Part shown: positions 51,337 to 60,815 of the stretch, piece by piece
How positions within the stretch are numbered: the first letter of the stretch is position 1
Layout of the letters: every line of letters starts with the position of its first letter
From: Longirhabdus pacifica
Lineage (GTDB): Bacteria; Bacillota; Bacilli; Paenibacillales; DSM-105158
Assembly: GCF_004115085.1 (NCBI RefSeq)
Contig: NZ_QXJP01000001.1
Span: 1 to 64,000, forward strand
Length of the DNA: 64,000 bases
Direction of reading: 5' to 3'
Made by a program: the position numbers and the translations under genes
The notes under the pieces: model-generated
Told to the model about the DNA's origin: nothing
The model's input: the letters and a program-made list of their open reading frames with translations, nothing else
Database searches by the model: none

Positions 51337-52536
51337 ATGAGTAATGCTATACCTAAAATCGTCATTCTTGGGGCAGGTTATGCTGGTATCTTAACCGCAC
51401 AAAAATTGCAAAAACAATTGAATTTTAATGAAGCAGAAGTGACACTTGTAAACAAGCACGACTACCACTATATTACGACACATCTTCATATGCCAGCTGC
51501 AGGTACAGATCATCCAGAGAATGCAAAAGTAAAAATAAGCAGTATAATTGATGAAATGAAAATAAAGTTTATAAAATCTACCGTTCATTCCATTAGTGTG
51601 GAAGACAAGAAAATACAATTGGATAACGAAACATTACATTACGATTATTTAGTATTTGGTTTAGGTGGAGAGCCTGAAACATTTGGCATTCCAGGAATGA
51701 AAGAAAATGCATTCATGATCCGCAGCATTAACAGTGTTAACCTGATTTGTGAACATATTGAATACCAATTCGCAAAATATAAAAATGATGAAACACAGAA
51801 AGATCGTATTACCTTTGTCGTGGGTGGAGCAGGCTTCACAGGCATTGAGTTCGTAGGAGAGCTTGCTGACCGTTTACCTGAACTATGTGAGCGTTTTAAT
51901 GTAGATCCGAAAGAAGTGAAGATTTACAACGTAGAGGCAGCTCCGACAGCTTTACCAGGTTTTGATCCTGAATTAGTGGAGTACGGTATGGAAGTGTTAA
52001 AAAACAAAGGTGTCGAGTTCAAAATAGGTGTTGCGATTAAAGAATGCAAAGAAGACGGCGTTATTATTGGTGAAAATGAAGAAATAAAAGCAAGAACGAT
52101 CGTATGGACAGGTGGTATTCGAGGCAACCACATGTTAGAAGAAGCTGGTATTGAAGTCATGCGCGGACGTGTAAAAGTCGATGAATATTTAAGAGTACCT
52201 GGACACGAAAATATTTTTGTTATTGGCGATAATGCACTGATCTTTAATGATGAAGGAAGACCATTCCCGCCGACTGCACAAATTGCAATGCAACAAGGAG
52301 TAAATTGTGCAAGCAACATTATTTCCACAATCGGAAATCATTCATTGACAACATTCAAACCTGAAATCAAAGGAACCGTTGCTTCTTTAGGTAAAGGAGA
52401 AGCGATTGGTATCGTGGGTAAAAAGAAATTAAAAGGTTGGTCCGCAGCACAGATGAAGAAAGTGATTGATAATCGCTACTTGTTCATTATTGGAGGCGTT
52501 CCACTCGTAGTGAAAAAAGGTCGCTTCTTTGGCTAA
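51337..52536 (+). CDS. yumB: Type II NADH dehydrogenase (YumB-like)
   Basis: 399 residues, ribosome site GAAAGGGTAG. FAD binding: IVILGAGYAGILTAQKL. NADH binding: ITFVVGGAGFTGIEFVGELADR near residue 165. Later come VWTGGIRGNHMLEEAG, NIFVIGDNALIF and the quinone-site motif PPTAQIAMQQG. It moves electrons from NADH to menaquinone at the inner face of the membrane without pumping protons. The NVEAAPTALPGFDPELV and GTVASLGKGEAIG blocks are closer to YumB than to Ndh (YjlD). Confidence 0.92.
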   Translation: MSNAIPKIVILGAGYAGILTAQKLQKQLNFNEAEVTLVNKHDYHYITTHLHMPAAGTDHPENAKVKISSIIDEMKIKFIKSTVHSISVEDKKIQLDNETLHYDYLVFGLGGEPETFGIPGMKENAFMIRSINSVNLICEHIEYQFAKYKNDETQKDRITFVVGGAGFTGIEFVGELADRLPELCERFNVDPKEVKIYNVEAAPTALPGFDPELVEYGMEVLKNKGVEFKIGVAIKECKEDGVIIGENEEIKARTIVWTGGIRGNHMLEEAGIEVMRGRVKVDEYLRVPGHENIFVIGDNALIFNDEGRPFPPTAQIAMQQGVNCASNIISTIGNHSLTTFKPEIKGTVASLGKGEAIGIVGKKKLKGWSAAQMKKVIDNRYLFIIGGVPLVVKKGRFFG

Positions 52537-52564
52537 GGTCAGCTAACAAGGAAGGTGAAGTGGC

Positions 52565-52804
52565 ATGAGACATGCAAGTGTACAAGTAAGAGGACTTCTT
52601 ACAAGAGATGAACTAGATCGTTACAATGCATTAATGGAAGTAGGTCATTATTTAGAAAGTCAAAAACAGTACGATTTGGTGTATACGGTTCAAAAAGAAA
52701 TAGATACACTCGTGCAACCTGCCATAGAACGGTTGAAAGAAAAAAGCAGGCAGCGTGATCGGGATACAGAAGCATACTTGAAGGAAACAAGATCTACTTC
52801 ATAA
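52565..52804 (+). CDS. Small hydrophilic protein, unknown
   Basis: 79 residues, ribosome site GGAAGGTGAAG, 28 bases after yumB and before a terminator, so it should be co-transcribed with the dehydrogenase. It is helical and highly charged, with no Cys and no membrane segment (RGLLTRDELDRYNALMEVGHYLESQKQYDLVYTVQKEIDTL). Family not recognised. Confidence 0.75.
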   Translation: MRHASVQVRGLLTRDELDRYNALMEVGHYLESQKQYDLVYTVQKEIDTLVQPAIERLKEKSRQRDRDTEAYLKETRSTS

Positions 52805-52821
52805 CAGCACAATATGTAATG

Positions 52822-52856
52822 AAAAAAAGGAAGCGATGACACTCGCTTCCTTTTAT
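52822..52856 (+). terminator. Intrinsic terminator after the yumB operon
   Basis: GGAAGCGA (52829-52836) pairs with TCGCTTCC (52843-52850), preceded by A-run and followed by TTTTATT. Confidence 0.85.
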
Positions 52857-52944
52857 TGCTCTTAAAAGAAACTCATTTCGAATATGTTATGTCTTTCGCA
52901 CCTGTATAGTTAATATGTTTTGTGTAATAGTTTAATCGTATGTA

Positions 52945-53259
52945 TTAAAATGTTGATCTATTCATAGGCTTCGTTGATGGTGTGGACGCACTTATCATTA
53001 AAAAAGTGGCGGTCAATACATGCATAATCCAACCTACAAAAGGTATCCAACCAATACAAGAAGTTATAATACCTAGCACGCTGCCAGTTATTCCTTCTCT
53101 ATTTTGGGAAGACAAGGCGAGTGTAACAATGTGTAAAACTAGCATCACCACTAATGGTGTCCAGCTAAATCCTATAATAATTAAGGCTCCAATAAAAGGA
53201 ATGGCAAGCACTGCTTCTAACCCTCCAGTTACCCATTTCATTACTCTTGAATTTGTCAT
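52945..53259 (-). CDS. Small integral membrane protein, unknown
   Basis: 104 residues, ribosome site AAGGAGGAAT. Three hydrophobic segments (ITGGLEA-type start then VLAIPFIGALIIIGF; TPLVVMLVLHIVTLAL; ITGSVLGIITSCIGWIPFVGWIMHVLTATFLM) occupy almost the whole chain. The GWIPFVGWIMH turn is typical of small Firmicutes membrane proteins of the DUF4190/YwnJ-like kind, but I cannot fix the family. Confidence 0.7.
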   Translation of the reverse strand: MTNSRVMKWVTGGLEAVLAIPFIGALIIIGFSWTPLVVMLVLHIVTLALSSQNREGITGSVLGIITSCIGWIPFVGWIMHVLTATFLMISASTPSTKPMNRSTF

Positions 53260-53589
53260 GAGTTATTCCTCCTTTCTGCATGATATGAACGATCTTCCGA
53301 TTAACATCATTGATTATATGCAAATGCATTTTAAAAAACAAAACAATTATTGGGAATAATTGAATTTATCAAAAAAGCGGCAAAACTATGAATCCCCCTA
53401 TACAGCAATGATTAGATATATGAGTTTAGAATAATAAAATGATAGGTATTTATTTTCGAAGGAAAGAAACGAGTTTTCCTTTCTTCGTAAAAAAGGATGA
53501 TTAGAAGAATAAAAAAATAGCTACTCCGTGTTATTCCTTCGCAAAGGAATTAGCTTGGAGTAGCTTATTTTTTTGCTTCTCTATGGTTA
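53260..53589. other. Intergenic region, terminator only
   Basis: No supported gene. A bidirectional terminator occupies 53511-53574: AAAAAAATAGCTACTCC pairs with GGAGTAGCTTATTTTTTT, with an inner ATTCCTT/AAAGGAAT stem. It ends the hemQ transcript on the minus strand. Confidence 0.75.
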
Positions 53590-54330
53590 TTACATGAGTT
53601 CAGTTAACTTCTCTTTTGTCAGCAAGTTTCCGACAAGGAATTCACCAAATTCACCGTAACGTGCACTTACCTCATCAAATCTCATTTCATACACTAGCTT
53701 TTTAAATTGCAATGGGTCTTCTGCGAATAACGTAACGCCCCATTCCCAATCATCAAAACCGACAGATCCTGTAATGATTTGTTTTACTTTGCCTGCATAT
53801 TTTCTACCGATTAAACTATGGCTACGCATGAGCGCTCTTCTTCGTTCCATACCGAGCATGTACCAATTATCTTGGCCTTCGCGTCTTTTATTCATTGGAT
53901 AGAAACAAACATGTTTTGCTTTTGGCAATGTTGGTTTTAATCTAGCTAAAATAGCAGGGTCCTCCATTGGATCTTTATCAGGAGAAGCCATATAACTGCT
54001 TAATTCTACAATAGAAACGTAGGAATGCGCAGGGATAAAGAAAGACGCAATCAATGACTTATTAAAAGCATTTTCAATCTCAGCTAATTCATCCATCGTT
54101 TCACGTAAGTGCATGAACATCACATCTGCTTTTTGGCCAACAATGTTGTACATAGCTGTACTACCAATTTTATTTTCTTCTGCTGTAGTCCACGTGTCTA
54201 TGAAAGTAGATAACTCATCTAATGCTTTGTTTTTAACTTCTTCGCTTGCCATATTCCATGCCTGCCAGTCAATGTGGCGAAAATCATGGAGGGCATACCA
54301 ACCGTCTAACGTTTCAACAGCTTCACTCAC
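53590..54330 (-). CDS. hemQ: Coproheme decarboxylase HemQ (chlorite dismutase family)
   Basis: 246 residues from a GTG at 54330, eight bases after AAAAAAGGAGAT; the frame runs upstream to 54363 but those codons include the ribosome site. HemQ converts coproheme to protoheme in the coproporphyrin-dependent pathway of Firmicutes. Conserved parts: [12 protein letters not shown] at the start, [18 protein letters not shown] with the catalytic Tyr, [24 protein letters not shown] with the haem-ligand His, and [14 protein letters not shown]. Length is normal. Confidence 0.93.
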   Translation of the reverse strand: MSEAVETLDGWYALHDFRHIDWQAWNMASEEVKNKALDELSTFIDTWTTAEENKIGSTAMYNIVGQKADVMFMHLRETMDELAEIENAFNKSLIASFFIPAHSYVSIVELSSYMASPDKDPMEDPAILARLKPTLPKAKHVCFYPMNKRREGQDNWYMLGMERRRALMRSHSLIGRKYAGKVKQIITGSVGFDDWEWGVTLFAEDPLQFKKLVYEMRFDEVSARYGEFGEFLVGNLLTKEKLTELM

Positions 54331-54496
54331 TAACTTCATCTCCTTTTTTATCATGTTTGCCAAATGGGTTTAGCAAACAACACGGTTACCCTATACCTGT
54401 CTTATTTTATATTCTTTTTTATCTTATCATATTCAGCATATCTAGTGCTACACTTGCCCCCGTTCTACATTGACTTTAAAGTGAAAAACTACTACT

Positions 54497-54912
54497 ATAT
54501 AAGTTGAATAAATTTTTTTAGTCAACTTATTACCACTATTCATAAGATGAAGAAATTTCATATTACAACCTTTACGCCTGGCAACTGAGGCGTAAACTTG
54601 TATTTTATCATTTCTTTATCTTATATATAAGTTGAATGAATTTTTTTAGTCAACTTATTACCACTATTCATAAGATGAAGAAATTTCATATTACAACCTT
54701 TACGCCTGGCAACTGAGGCGTAAACTTGTATTTTATCATTTCTTTATCTTATATATAAGTTGAATGAATTTTTTTAGTCAACTTATTACCACTATTCATA
54801 AGATGAAGAAATTTCATACCACAACCTTTACGCCTGGCAACTGAGGCGTAAATGTTTATTCTATCATTTCTTTATCTTATATATAAGTTGAATGAATTTT
54901 TTTAGTCAACTT
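54497..54912. repeat. Tandem array of 128-bp repeats with two hairpins per unit
   Basis: Unit starts (AAGTTGAAT) lie at 54501, 54629, 54757 and 54885, exactly 128 bases apart: three full units and about 28 bases of a fourth. Each unit has an AAGTTGA...TCAACTT stem around an eight-T run, and a TTTACGCCT-GGCAACTG-AGGCGTAAA stem. The units are nearly identical; the third differs at a few positions. No coding potential. It lies between divergent hemQ and yuiB. Confidence 0.95.
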
Positions 54913-55076
54913 ATTATAAAGTTGAAGTGAAAACGGTTTTTTAAAGCTACAATCTAAATACTATTGCATATGATACGGATGTTATGATCAGATTACAGCG
55001 CAGCATCCCTTTATGACAGTCAATATGTTTTGTATCTAATCTGGAATGGACTGTTATTTATAAAGGAGGGTTAAAG

Positions 55077-55379
55077 ATGAGTCAAGTAAGTTTAATTCAA
55101 TTACCGATACTTTTTACCTTATTTTTCGTGTTAATGTTCGGAATAGGATTTATATTAAATATGCTAATTAAGACAACGTGGTTGCCTTTATATTTATTCA
55201 TGTTTGTTTTATTACCTGTCGTCGTATTCTGGAGATGGGACGGTGCTATACAATTTTCCGATAACTTGTTGGCATTTCAATTTATTGATTATCTCGTTGC
55301 AATAGCAGGTATTCTTGGAGCATTTATTAGTGGGCAAGCGATTAAAACGCTTCGCGTGAAAGGCTACAAAATGTTTTAA
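55077..55379 (+). CDS. yuiB: YuiB-family membrane protein
   Basis: 100 residues, ribosome site AAAGGAGGGTTAAAG. Three hydrophobic segments: ILFTLFFVLMFGIGFILNMLI, LPLYLFMFVLLPVVVFW and FIDYLVAIAGILGAFISG. It has the FGIGFILNMLxKTTW pattern of B. subtilis YuiB. Function unknown. Its presence near yumB/yumC repeats the B. subtilis gene neighbourhood. Confidence 0.8.
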   Translation: MSQVSLIQLPILFTLFFVLMFGIGFILNMLIKTTWLPLYLFMFVLLPVVVFWRWDGAIQFSDNLLAFQFIDYLVAIAGILGAFISGQAIKTLRVKGYKMF

Positions 55380-55380
55380 T

Positions 55381-55534
55381 CATGCATGTTAAGCATGCAT
55401 GCTATTTTAAAAGCAATCGTTTCAAAAGTGATCAAGCTTAAGAGATGATAGTGTGCAATAGAAAATAAAATAAAAATGCGTACTCCTTATTATCCATCCT
55501 ATTATGGTTGATGGTCATAGGGAGTTTTTTTAGC
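55381..55534. terminator. Hairpins between yuiB and dnaB
   Basis: Directly after the yuiB stop, CATGCATG (55381-55388) pairs with CATGCATG (55394-55401). Further on, ACTCC...CCATC pairs with GATGG...GGGAGT and is followed by seven T (55480-55532), a probable intrinsic terminator. The remainder of the 300-base gap holds the dnaB promoter region, not resolved. Confidence 0.6.
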
Positions 55535-55684
55535 TGTTGAAATACATCGCAAACTGTAAGAAAAAGGACGTATTTGATTACTATCGTCGTTAAAAGTGTG
55601 CAATTCCAATTTTTTAGTTTCGGCAACCATGCTCCATTATGTTAAAATGGAACATATCATTTTGAACCGGAAAGGTGTTTTTTA

Positions 55685-57169
55685 GTGAGAATATCTAACA
55701 TGTTTCATTTCACGGAAAATCATCGTTTTTACATATTTCGTGATTTTTCTCTCAGCAGTATGGATTATAAACTATTAAATCATTTATACCAGCCTATGAT
55801 CGGAGCGTATGCGATAAGTACATACATGCTCTTATTTCAACATATTCCAGCTGAGCAACTAGGGTATTCTAAGCTAGAACAACAGCGCAAACTATTTTTA
55901 TCACTGCAATTGGAACCGAGTGAGCGAGGACGGAAATGGCTGACAGAGCAAACTTCACTACTAGAAGCGGTTGGGCTGTTGCAAACGACACAAAAGTGGA
56001 TGGTAGAGGATGAAGAGCAAATTTTCGAGTATCGTTTGTTTGCACCGTTGAATCCATATGAATTTTTTAAAAATCACCATCTTACGTTACTTTTGCGCGA
56101 TAAAATAGGCAAACACGCAGTGCTAGCGTTAAAATCAGAATTATGTTGTGAAGTGGACGCTAGTTTACAACATAAGACATGCAATGAAGTCAATTTGTCT
56201 GTACCATTCTATGAAGTGTTTCAATTAAATTCGAATATGATAGACGAAGAACTAGAACAAGCATTGTCAGAAGTAGGGATCGGAGAGCCAGAGCAAGCCA
56301 CATCGATTAACAGCAGTGACTACGATGTGCAATATGCGGACATTATTATGCGTTTCCCGCGTCATGCCAAGCATAGACCATTTGTTGAAAAACTAAAGTA
56401 CAAGCCCGAGCAACTGGCAGACCTCAATTATATTGCGAATAAATATCAAATTGGCGTGACACAGTTGTGTAGATTGCTAGATGAGGAAGGCGTTTTTGAT
56501 AACGAAGGCATGCTGCTTTTAGATGGCTTGCAGCAACAGGCAAATCTTATTTTTTCACAACAAAATAAAAGAGAGCAAGACACGGTTTATTACCTCAATC
56601 AAAAGAAAGCAAACGATACGGCAAAGCAGTTGGACTATCAAGATGAAGTGGCGGTAGCGAAACAACATTGTTTGGAAGTGCCCCCTTCCTTAGTTGGGAA
56701 GTGCAGCATGGAACAGTATAATATGATGCTTCGCAACGAACCTTATATTAAAGTGCTGCAAAACTTTTTCCCTGGTACGGTACCTGAACATGTATATAAA
56801 ATCTTTTCTGTATTGAATCTCAATTATAAATGTCCGGATGAAGTACTGAACGTACTGATACATTACCTAAAAGTAAATAACTTTTCTTGGAATCGTCCTT
56901 TTATTGAATCTATCGTTTCGGATATGCTCGGGAAAGATGTCACTAGCTACGAAACAGCAGTAGATTATATACGTCTGCAAACAGAACGGAAACGAAAGAA
57001 AGATCAACCAAGCAACTTCCGTCAGAGCAAAAATAAACATAAAAAGCCTCAAATTGCAATGCATACGAATACAGCAGAGAGTACTGCTCCTGTGTCAGAG
57101 GAAGAATATGAACGAGGACTACAAAAAGCAAAAATGTTAGAAAAAATGTTGAAGCAAAAAGATACGTAA
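55685..57169 (+). CDS. dnaB: Replication initiation and membrane attachment protein DnaB
   Basis: 494 residues, GTG start behind GGAAAGGTG. Firmicutes DnaB is a helicase loader that works with DnaD and DnaI. The N-terminal domain has DFSLSSMDYKLLNHLYQPMIGAYAISTYM. The second DnaB/DnaD-type domain lies near residues 330-440 (CSMEQYNMMLRNEPYIKVLQNF, then LNVLIHYLKVNNFSWNRPFIESIVSDML). A basic tail follows. It is directly upstream of dnaI, the usual order. Confidence 0.93.
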   Translation: MRISNMFHFTENHRFYIFRDFSLSSMDYKLLNHLYQPMIGAYAISTYMLLFQHIPAEQLGYSKLEQQRKLFLSLQLEPSERGRKWLTEQTSLLEAVGLLQTTQKWMVEDEEQIFEYRLFAPLNPYEFFKNHHLTLLLRDKIGKHAVLALKSELCCEVDASLQHKTCNEVNLSVPFYEVFQLNSNMIDEELEQALSEVGIGEPEQATSINSSDYDVQYADIIMRFPRHAKHRPFVEKLKYKPEQLADLNYIANKYQIGVTQLCRLLDEEGVFDNEGMLLLDGLQQQANLIFSQQNKREQDTVYYLNQKKANDTAKQLDYQDEVAVAKQHCLEVPPSLVGKCSMEQYNMMLRNEPYIKVLQNFFPGTVPEHVYKIFSVLNLNYKCPDEVLNVLIHYLKVNNFSWNRPFIESIVSDMLGKDVTSYETAVDYIRLQTERKRKKDQPSNFRQSKNKHKKPQIAMHTNTAESTAPVSEEEYERGLQKAKMLEKMLKQKDT

Positions 57170-57209
57170 ACATAAACACGTAAACACTAGAGGAGAGGGT
57201 GAAAAGAGA

Positions 57210-58163
57210 TTGGAATCTATTGGATCAGCATTGAAACAGTTAGCAAATAAACAGCTGGCGGAAAAAAATATGGAACAGATTGTGTCCGAGCTTAACCATC
57301 ACCCCTTCGTACGACGATTGAAAATGAAACACCCAGAATTTGATGATACAGTGCAGCAACTTCATCTTGCTCGTATATATCAAGCGGTGAAAGAATATGA
57401 TCACTGTAGTGCTTGTCCGGGATTAGATCAATGTCCTAACGACCTACAAGGTCATTACACTCAACTTACCGTAGAACCATTTGGGGAAACTTCACAAGTG
57501 GTGGAAAAGAAAGTGAGTTGCAAAAAATACATTGCTAATCAGACGCAAAAAAATATACACAAACGTATTCGCAGTTTCTACTTAGATGATGATATTATCA
57601 AACGTGGTTACACGGTAAGTGAAATTTACGAACGAGATAGTGCAAGATCCAAGGCAGTGGAGCAAATTACCGATTACGTCATTAAAACATTGCAGCAAGG
57701 ATTGCAAAGTGAAGGATTATATTTAGTCGGTGATTTTGGAACGGGTAAAACATTTTTAATGACATATATGTTAAACGAACTAGCTAAAGAAGGTTTTACT
57801 GGTGTCATCGTTTATGTACCGGATTTGATTGAGGACTTAAAAACAGTCATGAAAAATGGAGACAAGCTAAATGAGATGATGGATACGATGAAAGAAGCGG
57901 ATCTACTTGTTTTCGATGACATTGGAGCGGAAAATCTGAATCCGTGGGCGCGAGATCATGTGATTGGAACGATTTTAAATTATCGGATGAATCGCAAACC
58001 GACTTTCTTTACATCAAACTACGACTTAAAAGGATTACAAAAACATTTTTGTTTTACGGATAAAGAAGGGCAAAATGATGTAAAAGGAAGAAGACTAATG
58101 GAACGTATTGAACATTTTGTCCAAGTCATTACAGTGAGCGGAGAAAACCAACGCGGTAAATAA
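57210..58163 (+). CDS. dnaI: Primosomal protein DnaI (helicase loader ATPase)
   Basis: 317 residues, TTG start behind GAGAGGGTG. The N-terminal zinc-binding domain has CSACPGLDQCPND and a later Cys in VSCKKYI. The AAA+ domain has Walker A GDFGTGKTF near residue 175 and Walker B LLVFDDIGAEN near residue 235, then sensor residues in TFFTSNYDLKGL. DnaI loads the DnaC replicative helicase at origins and restarted forks. Forms an operon with dnaB (40-base gap). Confidence 0.94.
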   Translation: MESIGSALKQLANKQLAEKNMEQIVSELNHHPFVRRLKMKHPEFDDTVQQLHLARIYQAVKEYDHCSACPGLDQCPNDLQGHYTQLTVEPFGETSQVVEKKVSCKKYIANQTQKNIHKRIRSFYLDDDIIKRGYTVSEIYERDSARSKAVEQITDYVIKTLQQGLQSEGLYLVGDFGTGKTFLMTYMLNELAKEGFTGVIVYVPDLIEDLKTVMKNGDKLNEMMDTMKEADLLVFDDIGAENLNPWARDHVIGTILNYRMNRKPTFFTSNYDLKGLQKHFCFTDKEGQNDVKGRRLMERIEHFVQVITVSGENQRGK

Positions 58164-58225
58164 TGATGTTCGTACAAAGTAAAATAGTATAGAACATACG
58201 AAGCACATTTATGAATACTACAACG

Positions 58226-58256
58226 AAAAAAGATCACCAAGTTGGTGATCTTTTTT
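58226..58256. terminator. Bidirectional intrinsic terminator between dnaI and the yqzM-like gene
   Basis: AAAAAAGATCACCAA pairs with TTGGTGATCTTTTTT around a single G, a perfect stem with T-runs on both strands. Confidence 0.9.
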
Positions 58257-58309
58257 AATGACCTAGGGTATGTTAGCCATCTAAAATCAAACGATATTTG
58301 AAGCTATAT

Positions 58310-58453
58310 TTAAATATATAAATTCAAAATCGTAAAAATAATACAAACAACAGTGAAAATTCCGAACGTAACTCCAAAACCAAGGGCTACATCGATGAAG
58401 TCGTTACGAGGTTCTTCATTCGTATGTAACTTAGCGTGGTTTGTTTCACTCAT
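58310..58453 (-). CDS. yqzM: YqzM-like small membrane protein
   Basis: 47 residues, ribosome site GAGGGGGGAT. The sequence has a charged N-terminus (MSETNHAKLHTNEEPRNDFI) and one membrane segment (VALGFGVTFGIFTVVCIIFTIL). The RNDxxDxAxGFxVxFG pattern agrees with B. subtilis YqzM (44 residues). Function unknown. It is too short for standard gene tracks. Confidence 0.75.
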   Translation of the reverse strand: MSETNHAKLHTNEEPRNDFIDVALGFGVTFGIFTVVCIIFTILNLYI

Positions 58454-58522
58454 TGTTATCCCCCCTCAATTGAAAAAAGCCATATACCTCAGTATACGCA
58501 GATAAAAAAGAAATTGTAAAGG

Positions 58523-58939
58523 TTATTTGGTGACAAAATTGTAAACAATGCCATGACCATAGAGGAGATGCACGACTTTCCATACAATAAAGAAGAGTGG
58601 TTGAGTCAAGCTCAGGAGTAGTTGCTGCAGATCACTCCATTGTAAACTTGTTCCAAAATCAGCATTTTTCAAGTTTGTAATCCAAAATTTCTTTTCATCC
58701 GTAGTTGGATTTTCTAGATTATATTTATCCATTATTGTCTTCCGTTCTTCATCATTGATCGTTTCAGAAATTTCCATTAATACCGCCGATGATGTCTTTG
58801 GTTTAACAATTTGCTCATGTTTTTCATTACTTGATAGAGCAGTATAATATGTATCATTCAAAGAAATAGTAGTCGAAGTGTGAGTAAACATCACGAGCAT
58901 GAACATCAATACCAGGAAGAGCGTTTTAATACGCATCAT
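58523..58939 (-). CDS. Secreted or membrane-anchored small protein, unknown
   Basis: 138 residues with an N-terminal signal or anchor (RIKTLFLVLMFMLVMFTHTS), a hydrophilic middle containing KHEQIVKPKTSSAVLMEISETINDE, and a C-terminal hydrophobic segment (LLLSLTQPLFFIVWKVVHLLYG). Ribosome site AGAGGTGGAG. No family recognised. Confidence 0.65.
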   Translation of the reverse strand: MMRIKTLFLVLMFMLVMFTHTSTTISLNDTYYTALSSNEKHEQIVKPKTSSAVLMEISETINDEERKTIMDKYNLENPTTDEKKFWITNLKNADFGTSLQWSDLQQLLLSLTQPLFFIVWKVVHLLYGHGIVYNFVTK

Positions 58940-59146
58940 TACTCCACCTCTTTTTCCTTAAATTATTATATAAAATCTTACATTTTATTATACCATGTGT
59001 ACATCATAAAATTACCATATCGCTGTATATATGGATTTAACTAAACTATTATTAACAGATAATTCAATCATCTTTAATTTACTTTTAAAACTTTTAATTA
59101 AATTGTATAATTGAATCATACATATAAGGAGATGAGGTTAAAAGAG

Positions 59147-60625
59147 ATGGGGAAATGGAAAACAGCTGCGATAACAACGATGATAAGTATGGCGCTTATC
59201 GGATGTACGGCAGAAGATAATGCGATCAAAACAAATGAAGAAGAAACGGTAGTGGCTATCGACAGAGAGCTCCCTGCTCAAGAGGATATGACAGAGCAAG
59301 GATGTCAAAAAAATCTAACGGCAGAACAAGAAGCGGAACTACTTACAATCACGTTAGATCATGAGCCATTAATACAAACGCCTGCATTTACTAGTGCTGT
59401 TGTTGGATATGGTGAAACAACATATACACTTCAATTTGCGGAAGAAATGGATAAAGATTCAGTCGAAAAGGCATTGCAAAACAACGTAGAAAATGTGAAC
59501 AGCATATCTTTTGTTTGGAACGATGACCAAGCGTTAAAAGTCACTGTGGACGTAACGGAAAAAGAAGAATGGCATGCATATGAAGACGTGTATGCAATAA
59601 ACGTAAAAGGTGCGTGTACGATGCAGGGAAGTGAACTGCAATCACCACCTTCTATCTATGTAAGTGTTCAAGAAGCGACACAAATTTCACGCATATCAGT
59701 AGATGGATCTAGCACGGAAGCATTGACGGATTGGCAGGAACCATACATTGGAGCTGTACAGGTAGATGATCAGCACATGTTGTTGAAGAAGTACTCCGAA
59801 AGAACTTGTTATGCATGTGATGGAGTTTTTAAACAACTAGGGGATCTATACAATATAGAAGATGATAGCGTAATACCCTATCATACTGATCTAACGGTTT
59901 TGTATGAAGGGGAAGGAGACTTCTATCTAAATCCAATTGGATTTTTCTTCTCGGCTAATGCAGTTACAACCGATGACTTGTTGGAAAATACAATTAACAT
60001 TAAAGTTGATGGATACGTACATGGCGCTATGATAAGCCAAGATCAAAATGTTGTCATGATGGCTGTTGGAGATACTTATGAAGACCAAGAAAATTTAGAT
60101 TTTGTTTTGTTTAACGTCACAACAAATGAATATACAAAATTTGAACAAGCTTTACAAGGTGTCTTAATTAATACGACTGCTCTTAACCCTGTTATATTCT
60201 TGGATAACGGTGAATATGTGTACACAAGTATGTATGATACCGGTGAAGTCAATCACTATCGATACAGTTGGCAAGACGGTGAATTTAATGAATGGCAACC
60301 AGAAAGTGAGGAACTAACAACAGATTTTTACGTTCCATATTGGTCTGAAGACGGAGTTTTCGCCTGGCATTACGGACAAGGTTTATATGAAGGAGATAAG
60401 AGGGTAGCTGAATATGATCCAGAACAGTATCATATCGAAAGCGTTCATTGGATTGGTAATACACATCAATTGGTGTATCTCAAGAAGGAAGAGGATGATA
60501 TTAAATTAGTCCAGTTGAATGCAGATACATTACAAGAAACGGTAATAAAAGAAGACGTGACAGGCAATACGAGCATTGTTGGCGTAAGTGACGATGGCAA
60601 GTGGATTTATATTAGTCATTCTTAA
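59147..60625 (+). CDS. Lipoprotein with SbsA/Big_5-like Ig domain and propeller-like C-terminal part
   Basis: 492 residues from the ATG at 59147. The signal ends in a lipobox, MALIGC, with Cys20 as the lipidated residue. Residues about 80-160 resemble a Big_5/SbsA Ig-like domain (YTLQFAEEMDKDSVEKALQNN...SISFVWNDDQALKV). From about 180 strand-rich repeats of propeller type follow (ISRISVDGSSTEALTD; NIKVDGYVHGAMISQDQNVVMMA; IVGVSDDGKWIYISHS). A Cys-x-x-Cys pair (CYACDG) is present. Substrate unknown. A strong terminator follows at 60644-60680. Confidence 0.75.
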   Translation: MGKWKTAAITTMISMALIGCTAEDNAIKTNEEETVVAIDRELPAQEDMTEQGCQKNLTAEQEAELLTITLDHEPLIQTPAFTSAVVGYGETTYTLQFAEEMDKDSVEKALQNNVENVNSISFVWNDDQALKVTVDVTEKEEWHAYEDVYAINVKGACTMQGSELQSPPSIYVSVQEATQISRISVDGSSTEALTDWQEPYIGAVQVDDQHMLLKKYSERTCYACDGVFKQLGDLYNIEDDSVIPYHTDLTVLYEGEGDFYLNPIGFFFSANAVTTDDLLENTINIKVDGYVHGAMISQDQNVVMMAVGDTYEDQENLDFVLFNVTTNEYTKFEQALQGVLINTTALNPVIFLDNGEYVYTSMYDTGEVNHYRYSWQDGEFNEWQPESEELTTDFYVPYWSEDGVFAWHYGQGLYEGDKRVAEYDPEQYHIESVHWIGNTHQLVYLKKEEDDIKLVQLNADTLQETVIKEDVTGNTSIVGVSDDGKWIYISHS

Positions 60626-60639
60626 TTAGCAGTCTGATT

Positions 60640-60682
60640 CACACCCAAAAGTTAGTTTTAAATCTAGCTTTTGGGTTTTTTC
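60640..60682 (+). terminator. Intrinsic terminator of the lipoprotein gene
   Basis: CCCAAAAGTTAG (60644-60655) pairs with CTAGCTTTTGGG (60664-60675), followed by six T. Confidence 0.9.
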
Positions 60683-60815
60683 ATGTCCTTTTTCTTTTAC
60701 ATGCACAGTGCAGTAAAAATTTTATTACCACTAAAATTCAAAATATTATGATAAAATTTAATTACTGTATAAATTTGTATATGAATGCGGATGAAATTAA
60801 GGAGGGAAAAGAAAA

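Noticed and set aside
54497-54912. 128-bp repeats considered as a CRISPR array
   Set aside because: The whole unit is conserved; there are no variable spacers and no cas genes.
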